DNA of 14,144 nucleotides from Rhodoferax sp. (GCA_021737905.1 JAIPDA010000030.1:1-14144); one strand, 5' to 3'; shown: positions 6,827 to 13,388, counted from the stretch's first letter. Notes: a model not told the origin generated them from the sequence alone. Program-made: numbers and translations.

Positions 6827-7249
6827 TTAGCGCGGCGCCAGAACCGCCATCGTCAAACGCGACACGCAGACCAGCTCCCCGTCGTCGTTGCGCATGTCGA
6901 TGTGCCAAACCTGTGTGCTGCGGCCTATGTGTACCGGCCGTGCGATGCCGGTGACCCAGCCACTGCGCGCGCTCTTGAGGTGGTTGGCATTGATGTCCAG
7001 GCCCACCACCGTATGGCCTTCGGCCACCACGTGGCCGGCCGCAACCGAGCCCAGCGTTTCGGCCAGCGCCACAGACACACCGCCGTGCAACAAGCCGTAA
7101 GGCTGGCGCGTGCGCTCGTCCACCGGGACGCGGCCGCGGATGAAGTCATCGCCCACCTCTAAAAATTCCATGCCCAGGTGCGACACGGCGCAGCCTGCAG
7201 ACAGCGCGGTGATGGATTCAACAGAGATGGGTTTTGTCCAGATGCGCAT
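6827..7249 (-). CDS. Hotdog-fold acyl-CoA thioesterase, YdiI/MenI-EntH (PaaI) type
   Basis: A 140-residue hotdog thioesterase resembling E. coli YdiI/MenI and YbdB/EntH along its length: GLLHGGVSVALAETLGSVA (52-70), then VVGLDINANHLKSAR and a terminal VSRLTMAVL. The catalytic acid is probably Glu64, with His55 in the HGG turn. I chose the ATG at 7249 (MRIWTKPISVES) because homology begins there. An in-frame start exists upstream at 7402, but those 51 extra codons overlap the neighbouring gene and show no family similarity. MenI acts on DHNA-CoA in menaquinone synthesis, but no men genes are seen and betaproteobacteria mainly use ubiquinone. A broad acyl-CoA or aryl-CoA clean-up role is therefore more likely. 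It lies 26 bp after the unknown gene, probably in one transcript. Confidence 0.9.
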   Translation of the reverse strand: MRIWTKPISVESITALSAGCAVSHLGMEFLEVGDDFIRGRVPVDERTRQPYGLLHGGVSVALAETLGSVAAGHVVAEGHTVVGLDINANHLKSARSGWVTGIARPVHIGRSTQVWHIDMRNDDGELVCVSRLTMAVLAPR

Positions 7250-7275
7250 ATTGCTTTCAGCCCGGGATGGGGCCA

Positions 7276-7893
7276 CTATAAACCGCCAAGCAAGTCGAGG
7301 TAAGCGCGCCGCGTCTCTGGTGACACCGAGGCCAGTACCTGCGCATAAGGCGTTTGGTGACGCACCAGCACGCGGGCCGAAGCCACGGATTTGGATTTGC
7401 AAAACCAGTGGCAGCTGTGCTGCAACAACAGCATCTCAGCGCTCAGCGTGAAGGCGCGTGCTTTGCGATGGCCGTCTTCTTCGGCAGGAGCCGGGTGCGC
7501 CGCCCGGGTCAGGCCCGCGGCATGAATGTTCAGGGCGGCACGCAGGTCAAAGCTGCTGCCGGTAATCAAAGAAGCCGCTTCGCTCAGCGGCCAGGGCAGG
7601 CGGTTCATGCGGGCCTGGGCTTCACTCACCTTGGCAAAACCCTCCGCCAACTGCCGGGTTTGGGCGCACAGCTTGTCTTCGGTGCCGCTGAGCAGCTGCC
7701 AGATGGAACTACGCCGGGCTGCATCTGTTTCACCCAATGCGCGGGCATAACCTTCGGTCAGGGTCTGCATGAGTTTTTCGATCTGGTGATCAGCCAGATG
7801 CTCACCGAGCAAGCGGATGCGGCGGCGCTCGCTGCGCGACTTCAGCTGGTAAGCGGCAAAGGCCAGCAGCATCGAGAGAATGAATATTTCCAT
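7276..7893 (-). CDS. Unrecognised protein with N-terminal membrane anchor
   Basis: A 205-residue protein that I do not recognise. The first 16 residues (MEIFILSMLLAFAAYQ) form a short hydrophobic segment followed at once by basic residues (KSRSERRRIR), as in a signal anchor with a cytoplasmic body. The rest is Ala/Leu-rich, predicted mostly helical, with pairs such as CHWFCKSKS near residue 165 and the C-terminal SPETRRAYLDLLGGL. The frame stays open upstream to 8217, but that part lies on top of the EamA gene in another frame. ATG 7893 is the first start with a protein-like beginning, though no good Shine-Dalgarno sequence precedes it. It is 53 bp after the EamA gene and 26 bp before the thioesterase, in the same direction, so probably co-transcribed. 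Coding status is supported by the long frame filling the only gap here. Confidence 0.7.
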   Translation of the reverse strand: MEIFILSMLLAFAAYQLKSRSERRRIRLLGEHLADHQIEKLMQTLTEGYARALGETDAARRSSIWQLLSGTEDKLCAQTRQLAEGFAKVSEAQARMNRLPWPLSEAASLITGSSFDLRAALNIHAAGLTRAAHPAPAEEDGHRKARAFTLSAEMLLLQHSCHWFCKSKSVASARVLVRHQTPYAQVLASVSPETRRAYLDLLGGL

Positions 7894-7946
7894 AAGGGCG
7901 GGGTTGCTCGGCCGGTTTTCAAGAGGGCGTGAGGGCCTCAGTGTAG

Positions 7947-8855
7947 TCAGCCGCTCTGTCCTACATTTTTGGGCCGGTTCACCAGCACGATGCCCAATGC
8001 CACCATGGCCAGCGCCAGCAGCAGCCCGGGCGTGACCGGCTCGTCCAGCCACAGTGCGCCCAACAGCAGCGCAAACAGCGGTGTGAAAAAGACGAATACC
8101 GTCACCCGAGTCGCAGGGTAACGCCCCAGCATCCACATCCAGACCAGATAACTGATAAAGGCCACCAGCACCGCCTGAACCAGCAGCGAGCCGATGGCAA
8201 AGGCGCTGAACTGCCAATGCCAGACCTCACCCAGACCGAGCGACAACAGAGGCATCAGCACAGCGCTGGCGGCGAGTTGGTAAAACAGCAGTTTTTCGGC
8301 GCTGATCTGCGTCAGCCGCGTGGTCCGTATCACCACCGTGGTCAGCCCCCAGAACAGCCCGGCCAGTACGCCCAGCAAGTCGCCACGCAGCGTGGCGCCG
8401 TGCTCGGCAAGGAAGCCTTCGCGCAGCGCAAAAAGCACGGCGGCAAAGGCCGCCAGCAAGCCCAGCCATTGGAGGCCGCGCAGGCGCTCGGCGCCCACCC
8501 ACAGCGGCACCAGCAGCGCCACCCAAAAAGGGGATGTGTACAAAAACACCGTCAGCCGCGAGGCCGAGGTGTACTGCATGCCGGTGTAAATGCAGGTGAA
8601 TTCAGCGGCAAACAGCGCGCCGGCCAGCAGGCCCGCAGCCAGCGAGCCGTCGGCCTTGAAGAGGGGAATACGACGCCAGAAGCACCACAGCCCCAGCAGG
8701 AGGGTGGCACCGAGCACCCGCAGCGAAGCCTGAAACAGCGGTGCTACCTCGAGCAGCGTGGCCTTGATCAGCACCTGCTGAAAACCCCACAGCAGGCAAC
8801 CCGCCAGCAACAGGCCGATGGCCAGTGGATCGAGTTCGGTTTTGCGCTGGTTCAT
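7947..8855 (-). CDS. EamA/DMT-superfamily metabolite transporter
   Basis: A 302-residue inner-membrane protein of the drug/metabolite transporter superfamily with the usual two tandem EamA domains (about 11-143 and 158-292) and about ten hydrophobic segments. Typical features are the N-terminal LAGCLLWGFQQVLIKATL (18-35), YTSASRLTVFLYTSPFWVA at the end of the first repeat, the matching GLFWGLTTVVIRTT that opens the second, and ATRVTVFVFFTPLFALLLGALWLDEPV near the end. Members export amino acids or other small metabolites; the substrate is not deducible. ATG 8855 has a weak ribosome-binding site. It follows the ABC ATPase stop by 43 bp in the same direction, so readthrough from the amino-acid importer operon is possible, and it leads the group with the unknown protein and thioesterase. 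Confidence 0.9.
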   Translation of the reverse strand: MNQRKTELDPLAIGLLLAGCLLWGFQQVLIKATLLEVAPLFQASLRVLGATLLLGLWCFWRRIPLFKADGSLAAGLLAGALFAAEFTCIYTGMQYTSASRLTVFLYTSPFWVALLVPLWVGAERLRGLQWLGLLAAFAAVLFALREGFLAEHGATLRGDLLGVLAGLFWGLTTVVIRTTRLTQISAEKLLFYQLAASAVLMPLLSLGLGEVWHWQFSAFAIGSLLVQAVLVAFISYLVWMWMLGRYPATRVTVFVFFTPLFALLLGALWLDEPVTPGLLLALAMVALGIVLVNRPKNVGQSG

Positions 8856-8898
8856 CCGTCGATGGTAGCGCCGCAGCAGGCCGCAGCCCGGGTCACTA

Positions 8899-9642
8899 TC
8901 AGTGTCCCAGGATTTTCGACAGAAAGTCCTGCGCCCGGTCGGTCTGCGGGTGGTTGAAGAACTCGGCGGGTTTGTTCTGCTCGACGATCTGGCCCTGGTC
9001 CATGAAGATCACGCGGTCAGCCACGGCCTTGGCAAAGCCCATCTCGTGCGTCACGCAGATCATGGTGATGCCGGCGTCGGCCATCTCCACCATCACGTCC
9101 AGCACTTCCTTGATCATCTCCGGGTCCAGCGCCGAGGTGGGCTCGTCAAACAGCATGATCTTGGGCTTGAGGCACAGTGCGCGCGCAATCGCCACGCGCT
9201 GCTGCTGGCCGCCCGAGAGTTGCAGCGGGTACTTGAGGGCCTGCTCGGCGATCTTGACGCGCTCGAGTTGCTGCATGGCTTTTTCTTCAGCTTCCTTCTT
9301 GGGGATTTTGCCGACCCACATGGGCGAGAGCGTCAGGTTTTCCAGCACCGTCAGGTGCGGAAACAAATTGAACTGCTGGAACACCATGCCGACTTGCTTG
9401 CGGATCGCGTCAATCGCTTTGACGTCGTCGGCCAGCTCGACACCGTCAACGACCAGCCGGCCCTGCTGGTGCTCTTCCAGCCGGTTGATGCAGCGGATCA
9501 GCGTGGACTTGCCCGAGCCGGAAGGGCCGCAGATGACGATGCGTTCGCCCTTGGCGACGTCCAGGTCAATGTCGCGCAGCACATGGAAATTGTTGCCGTA
9601 CCACTTGTTGACTTTGTCGAAGGTGATGATGGATTCAGACAT
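8899..9642 (-). CDS. aapP: Polar amino-acid ABC transporter, ATP-binding subunit (AapP/GlnQ type)
   Basis: A 247-residue ABC ATPase of the polar amino-acid uptake class. It has Walker A GPSGSGKST (39-47), the Q-loop FQQFNLFPH (88-96), signature LSGGQQQR (142-149), Walker B IMLFDEP (162-168), D-loop SALD and the switch THE with His199. The LFPHLTVLENL segment is typical of GlnQ/AapP/YhdZ. It powers import through the two permeases encoded just upstream. ATG 9642 has AGGA at suitable spacing. The gene is last in the importer group, 41 bp after the second permease across a pyrimidine-rich gap. It ends in tandem stops (TGA TAG), and a small imperfect dyad overlaps the stop. The aap name reflects the four-gene architecture; substrate range is inferred. 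Confidence 0.96.
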   Translation of the reverse strand: MSESIITFDKVNKWYGNNFHVLRDIDLDVAKGERIVICGPSGSGKSTLIRCINRLEEHQQGRLVVDGVELADDVKAIDAIRKQVGMVFQQFNLFPHLTVLENLTLSPMWVGKIPKKEAEEKAMQQLERVKIAEQALKYPLQLSGGQQQRVAIARALCLKPKIMLFDEPTSALDPEMIKEVLDVMVEMADAGITMICVTHEMGFAKAVADRVIFMDQGQIVEQNKPAEFFNHPQTDRAQDFLSKILGH

Positions 9643-9683
9643 GGGTGTTTCCTGAGAGAAAAAGAGAGGGCAGGGCCTGGGGC

Positions 9684-10787
9684 TCAGCGCTGCTTGCCTT
9701 TGTTGACCTGCTTTTCAACCCAGAGGCTGTAGCGTGACATGGAAAAGCAGAAGATGAAATAGATCAGGGCGATGAACAGATAGCCCTCGATTTTGAAAGG
9801 CCGCCAGTCGGCGTCTGAGTTGAGCGCCAGACCGAGTGCGCCGGTCAGTTCGTACAGGCTGACGATGGTGACCAGCGAGGTGTCTTTGAAGATCGCAATG
9901 AAGTTGTTCATGATGCCGGGCACCACCATCGCCAGCGCCTGCGGCAGCACGATCTTGCGCTGCGTCTGCCAGTACGACAGGCCCAGTGTGGCGGCGGCTT
10001 CGATCTGGCCTTTGGGTATCGCTTGCAGGCCGCCGCGTATGACTTCGGCCATGTAGGCGGCGGCAAACAGCGTGATGCCGGCCAGCACGCGGATCAGCAC
10101 GTCAATGGTGGTGCCTTGCGGCATGAACAGCGGAAACATGAACGAGGCCATGAACAGCACCGAGATCAGCGGCACGCCGCGCACCAGTTCGACATAGATC
10201 GTGCAGGCGCTGCGGATCGCCGGCAGGTTAGAGCGCCGGCCCAGCGCGACCACCAGCGCAATCGGGAAAGCCATGGCAATCGACAGCGTGGCCAGCAGCA
10301 GCGTCAGCGGCAGTCCGCCCCAGCGGTCGGTCTCAACTTTGCTCAGGCCCAACACGTTGCCGTACATCAGCGTGAAGAAAACCGCCAACACGCCGACCCA
10401 CAGCAACACCAGCCAGGGCTTCCAGCAAAAACGCACGCAGCTCGCCACCAGCAGGCTGAGCATCAGCAAGGTGGCAACCAGCGGGCGCCACTGTTCGTCA
10501 AACGGATAGCGGCCCAAAATAATCAGCCGGTACTTTTCAGCGACCACGCCCCAGCAGGCACCGACGCCGTCGGCGCGGCAGGCATCAAAGTTGGGGCGCC
10601 ACACGGCGCTGAACACCGCCCATTGCAAAAACTGCGGCAACAGCCACAGCAGCAGGCCGCCTATCAGCAAGGTGGCCAGCGAGGTGCGCAGGTCACCGAA
10701 AAGGTTGGCGCGCAGCCAGCCCAGCAGGCCATCCTGGCGCGTGGGTGCCGGACGGGACGGCAGGGATTGAAAGATCTTGGCAGTCAT
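9684..10787 (-). CDS. aapM: Polar amino-acid ABC transporter permease (AapM/YhdY type)
   Basis: A 367-residue inner-membrane permease of the HisMQ class. It is much longer than GlnP-type permeases (about 220) because of an N-terminal extension, as in AapM/YhdY. That extension includes a first membrane helix (about 37-60) and a Cys-containing loop (DACRADGVGACWG, 68-80). The C-terminal half is the binding-protein-dependent transport domain, with ELVRGVPLISVLFM (200-213) and the EAA loop, EAAATLGLSYWQTQRK (263-278), that contacts the ATPase. It should pair with the longer permease encoded 19 bp upstream. ATG 10787 has ACGGA upstream. No frame break is visible. Confidence 0.95.
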   Translation of the reverse strand: MTAKIFQSLPSRPAPTRQDGLLGWLRANLFGDLRTSLATLLIGGLLLWLLPQFLQWAVFSAVWRPNFDACRADGVGACWGVVAEKYRLIILGRYPFDEQWRPLVATLLMLSLLVASCVRFCWKPWLVLLWVGVLAVFFTLMYGNVLGLSKVETDRWGGLPLTLLLATLSIAMAFPIALVVALGRRSNLPAIRSACTIYVELVRGVPLISVLFMASFMFPLFMPQGTTIDVLIRVLAGITLFAAAYMAEVIRGGLQAIPKGQIEAAATLGLSYWQTQRKIVLPQALAMVVPGIMNNFIAIFKDTSLVTIVSLYELTGALGLALNSDADWRPFKIEGYLFIALIYFIFCFSMSRYSLWVEKQVNKGKQR

Positions 10788-10806
10788 GTGGTGTTCCGTG
10801 TGGAGA

Positions 10807-11979
10807 TCAGCGTTCCTTGATGGCCGCGCGGGTGTTGTACCAGTTCATCAGCAGCGATGTCAGCAGCGAGGTGCTCAGGTAAATCGCCATGACGATGGTG
10901 ATGCACTCGACGGCGCGGCCGGTCTGGTTGATGGCGGTGTTGGCAATCGACACCACGTCGGGGTAACCGATGGCCACGGCCAGTGAGGAATTTTTCGTCA
11001 GGTTCAGGTACTGGTTGGTCAGCGGCGGAATGATCACGCGCAGGGCCTGCGGCAGCATCACCAGACGCATTTCCTGACCACGCGACAGGCCCAGCGCGGC
11101 TGCGGCCTCGCTTTGCCCTTGCGCCACGGACTGGATACCGGCACGCACCACCTCGGCCACAAAAGCGGCGGTGTAAACGGTCAGCCCCAAAAGCACAGCC
11201 ACAAACTCCGGCGTGAGCGAACCACCGTTTTCAATGGCGAACTCACCGCGCTTGGGCAGGTCATAGTCAGACGGTGCACCGCCGGCCAACCAGCCGGCAA
11301 ACGCCCCCAGCACAAGCAAAGCCAAGGGCAGCAGCACCATGCTGCGCAACTGGCCGCTGGCCTCAAATTGAGCGAAGGCCCAGCGCCGGTAAATCCAGGC
11401 GCCGACCGCACCTGCCAGCAGGCCGATCAGGGCCCAGCCATGGCCGGCGGCCCAAATTGGAATAGGGAAATTAATCCCGCCCTTGCTCAGGTAGACAGAG
11501 CCGGCTTGCCAGGCTTCGGCGGCGTCGGGCAGCAGCTCGGTGAACAGCAGGTACCACATCAGCAATTGCAGCAAGATGGGTATGTTGCGGAAAACCTCGA
11601 CATAAGCCGAGCACAAACCGCGCACCAGCGCATTGCGCGAAAACCGTCCCACGCCCACCAGCGTGCCCAGCAGCGTGGTGAAGATGATGCCCAGCAGGGC
11701 CACGCGCAGTGTGTTGGTCAGGCCCACCAGAAAGGCGCGCCAGTATTTTTCGCTGGAGTCAAAAGCAAACAGGCTTTCGCCGATGTCAAAGCCGGCGGTT
11801 TGCAGCAGGAAGTCAAAGCCGCTCTGGATGCCGCGCGCACGCATATTGATCAGCGTGTTGTGCGCCAGGTACCACAGCGCCAGCGTAATCAGGCCCAAGG
11901 CCAGTGCCTGGTAGACCAGACCGCGAAAGGCCTGGCTGCGCCAGGACCATTGTTTTTTTGGGGGGGTAGAAGGTGTCAT
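10807..11979 (-). CDS. aapQ: Polar amino-acid ABC transporter permease (AapQ/YhdX type)
   Basis: A 390-residue permease, the larger of the pair, matching the AapQ/YhdX form. It has a first helix (about 21-40), the ARGIQSGFDFLLQTAGFDIGE stretch (48-68) typical of this subfamily, and VEVFRNIPILLQL (127-139). A central insertion (about 150-260) carries extra hydrophobic segments, and the EAA loop EAAAALGLSRGQEMRL (291-306) follows. It forms the translocation pore with the adjacent permease. ATG 11979 has a weak GAGAGCC upstream. Codons 5-9 are an unbroken run of seven C then seven A (coding strand; 11953-11966), a slippage-prone tract. The gene lies 156 bp after the binding-protein gene; that gap contains two hairpins which may lower permease expression. 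Confidence 0.95.
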   Translation of the reverse strand: MTPSTPPKKQWSWRSQAFRGLVYQALALGLITLALWYLAHNTLINMRARGIQSGFDFLLQTAGFDIGESLFAFDSSEKYWRAFLVGLTNTLRVALLGIIFTTLLGTLVGVGRFSRNALVRGLCSAYVEVFRNIPILLQLLMWYLLFTELLPDAAEAWQAGSVYLSKGGINFPIPIWAAGHGWALIGLLAGAVGAWIYRRWAFAQFEASGQLRSMVLLPLALLVLGAFAGWLAGGAPSDYDLPKRGEFAIENGGSLTPEFVAVLLGLTVYTAAFVAEVVRAGIQSVAQGQSEAAAALGLSRGQEMRLVMLPQALRVIIPPLTNQYLNLTKNSSLAVAIGYPDVVSIANTAINQTGRAVECITIVMAIYLSTSLLTSLLMNWYNTRAAIKER

Positions 11980-12072
11980 GGAAAGGCTCTCAGAGGGCGC
12001 TTGGCCGGTGCGGCAGACACAAACAAACGAGTCAAATCAAAACAATCACAAAAAAGAGCGAGGCCCTTGGAG

Positions 12073-12109
12073 AAAACCGCCTGCAAGGCATAGCCCGGCA
12101 GACGGTTTT
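12073..12109 (-). terminator. Intergenic hairpin, probable attenuator between aapJ and aapQ
   Basis: In the - strand transcript, AAAACCGUCUGC (from 12109 to 12098) pairs with GCAGGCGGUUUU (12084 to 12073). This makes a 12-bp stem with one U-G wobble and a 13-nt loop. The stem ends in UUUU and is preceded by AAAA, like a weak rho-independent terminator; CUCC follows, so the U-run is short. In the + strand RNA the wobble becomes a C-A mismatch, which favours function on the - strand. Partial termination here would give more binding protein than permease. Confidence 0.6.
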
Positions 12110-12119
12110 ATTCAGCGCG

Positions 12120-12133
12120 CAGGCCGAAGCCTG
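12120..12133 (-). terminator. UUCG-capped hairpin just after the aapJ stop
   Basis: CAGGC-UUCG-GCCUG in the - strand transcript is a 5-bp stem capped by a stable C(UUCG)G tetraloop, beginning 2 nt after the aapJ stop codon. No U-run follows, so it is more likely to block 3'-5' RNA decay of the aapJ message than to terminate on its own. Confidence 0.5.
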
Positions 12134-12135
12134 GT

Positions 12136-13176
12136 TTAGCGGATCGGGTAGGCGTACATCAGGCCGCCCTTGTTCCACAGGTTGTTAACGCCGCGTGGCA
12201 GACCCAGGGGAGACTTGGGGCCGACGTTGGTTTCAAACGACTCGCCGTAGTTGCCGGTGGCCTTGATGGCGCGGGCCATCCACTCTTTGTCCAGGCCCAG
12301 CAGTTTGCCGGTGTCTTCAGTGGTGCCCAGAATGCGCTGGACAACCGGGTCGGTGGTGCTGGTCTTGAGCTGGTCGACATTGGCTTTGGTCACGCCGTAT
12401 TCTTCAGCTTCGAGCAGGCCGTAGATGACCCACTTGACGATGGCGAACCACTCATCGTCACCACGGCGGACCATGGGGCCCAGGGGTTCTTTGGAGATCA
12501 GCTCAGGCAGGATCACGTGCTCGGCTGGAACTTTGGCTTCTTTGTTGCGCACAGAAGCCAGGCCCGATGCGTCCGTGGTGTAGGCGACGCAACGGCCGGA
12601 GAAGTAAGCGCCGGTGGCGGCTTCAACTTTTTCAAACACCACAGGCTTGATGTTCAGCTTGTTGGCGCGCGAGTAGTCGGTCAGGTTTTTCTCAGTGGTG
12701 GTGCCGGACTGCACGCACACGGTTTGACCTTTGAGCTGCTTGGCGCTCTTGATCTTGCTCTTGACGGGGACCATGAAGCCCTGGCCGTCGTAGTAAGTGA
12801 CCGCGGTCTGGTGCAGGCCGAGCGAAGCGTCGCGCGTCAGGGTGAAGGTGGTGTTACGCGACAGCATGTCGATCTCGCCGGACTGCAGGGCTGTGAAGCG
12901 TTGCTGCGCATTCAGGGGAACGTACTTGACCTTGCTGGCGTCGCTCAGAACGGCGGCGGCAACGGCTTTGCACATGTCGACGTCCAGGCCGGACCAGTTG
13001 CCGCTGGAGTCAGCAGCGGAAAAGCCAGCCAGGCCGGTGTTGACACCGCAGACCACTTGGCCGCGGGCCTTGACGGCGTCGAGCGTTTTGCCAGCGTGGG
13101 CAGGAAGTGCGGCGGCCAAGGCGAAGCCGGCGGCAGCCAGAGCCAGCAGGCCCCGTTTTTGAGTGAAGTTGAACAA
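12136..13176 (-). CDS. aapJ: Periplasmic polar amino-acid-binding protein of the ABC importer (AapJ/YhdW type)
   Basis: A 346-residue family-3 solute-binding protein, long like AapJ/YhdW (about 340) rather than HisJ-like (about 260). A clear signal peptide, basic QKR then a hydrophobic Ala/Leu stretch ending AHA at residue 28, predicts a mature start at GKTLDAVKARG. VVCGVNTGLAGFS (41-53), GLDVDMCKAVAAAVL (63-77), RFTALQSGEIDML (103-115) and RNTTFTLTRD (117-126) are typical ligand-domain motifs. It should capture amino acids, probably glutamate, aspartate or glutamine, or a broad range, and deliver them to the two permeases. The start is TTG at 13176: GGAG lies 6 nt upstream, and no in-frame ATG or GTG precedes the signal peptide. 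It is the first gene of the operon, behind a probable sigma-54 promoter. Confidence 0.94.
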   Translation of the reverse strand: MFNFTQKRGLLALAAAGFALAAALPAHAGKTLDAVKARGQVVCGVNTGLAGFSAADSSGNWSGLDVDMCKAVAAAVLSDASKVKYVPLNAQQRFTALQSGEIDMLSRNTTFTLTRDASLGLHQTAVTYYDGQGFMVPVKSKIKSAKQLKGQTVCVQSGTTTEKNLTDYSRANKLNIKPVVFEKVEAATGAYFSGRCVAYTTDASGLASVRNKEAKVPAEHVILPELISKEPLGPMVRRGDDEWFAIVKWVIYGLLEAEEYGVTKANVDQLKTSTTDPVVQRILGTTEDTGKLLGLDKEWMARAIKATGNYGESFETNVGPKSPLGLPRGVNNLWNKGGLMYAYPIR

Positions 13177-13182
13177 GTTGAT

Positions 13183-13186
13183 CTCC
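13183..13186 (-). promoter_or_regulatory. Ribosome-binding site that decides the aapJ TTG start
   Basis: GGAG on the - strand lies 6 nt before TTG 13176 (GGAGATCAACTTG). The signal peptide starts directly after this codon. The ATG at 13198 is in another frame, and no in-frame ATG precedes the hydrophobic segment. Confidence 0.75.
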
Positions 13187-13212
13187 AGTAGATGACATGA
13201 AGCGAATTAGCC

Positions 13213-13229
13213 AGCACGATGTGTGCCAG
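13213..13229 (-). promoter_or_regulatory. Sigma-54 (RpoN) promoter for the amino-acid importer operon
   Basis: On the - strand CTGGCACACATCGTGCT matches the -24/-12 consensus YTGGCACGRNNNTTGCW. The invariant GG (13227-13226) and GC (13215-13214) are at the correct spacing. Mismatches are A for G after TGGCAC and G for the first T of TTGC. The predicted transcription start is near 13202, leaving a leader of about 26 nt with the GGAG site before the TTG start. Sigma-54 control suggests nitrogen- or amino-acid-responsive expression. Confidence 0.68.
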
Positions 13230-13278
13230 TGGCGGAATGCTAACTCAGCGGCAACCCGATTGCGGGGCGAGAAATGGT

Positions 13279-13311
13279 GTTTGTCCTAGGACAAACCCTT
13301 GTTGTCCTAGG
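13279..13311. promoter_or_regulatory. Palindromic operator cluster upstream of aapJ (candidate enhancer for a sigma-54 activator)
   Basis: GTTTGTCCTAGGACAAAC (13279-13296) is an 18-bp perfect palindrome. TTGTCCTAGG recurs at 13302-13311, exactly 21 bp from its first copy (13281-13290), which is two helical turns. The site centres lie about 85 and 106 bp upstream of the predicted sigma-54 start, in the usual range for enhancer-binding proteins. The middle and right half-sites also form a 10-bp stem (13285-13294 with 13302-13311, 7-nt loop). On the + strand it is followed a few bases later by T7, so a + strand terminator is a formal alternative, but no + strand gene precedes it. It does not match the NtrC consensus. 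Confidence 0.6.
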
Positions 13312-13369
13312 GGCATGCTTTTTTTGCATAAAGTTATGTTCGGGCTTCCCGTGGCGGCGCAGCGCGCTG

Positions 13370-13386
13370 TGCCCGTCATGCGGGCA
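13370..13386 (-). terminator. Hairpin after recQ (weak terminator candidate)
   Basis: TGCCCG-CATGA-CGGGCA forms a 6-bp stem with a 5-nt loop beginning 2 nt after the recQ stop on the - strand. A further GC dyad (CAGCGCGCTG, 13360-13369) follows. There is no T-run, so it may only stabilise the 3' end or act with Rho. Confidence 0.35.
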
Positions 13387-13388
13387 AT

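Noticed and set aside
7250..7402. N-terminal extension of the thioesterase up to 7402.
   Set aside because: It overlaps the upstream unknown gene, and family similarity begins at the ATG at 7249.
7894..8217. N-terminal extension of the unknown protein up to 8217.
   Set aside because: It lies antiphase on the EamA transporter gene and reads as low-complexity shadow sequence; the membrane-segment start at 7893 fits better.
8891..8907. Imperfect dyad GGTCACT-ATC-AGTGTCC over the aapP stop as a terminator.
   Set aside because: It has a 3-nt loop, one mismatch and no T-run; too weak to call.
13133..13198. ATG at 13198 (- strand) opening a 62-codon frame across the aapJ start as a leader peptide.
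   Set aside because: It has no ribosome-binding site, sits about 4 nt after the predicted transcription start, and its frame is only a shadow of aapJ.
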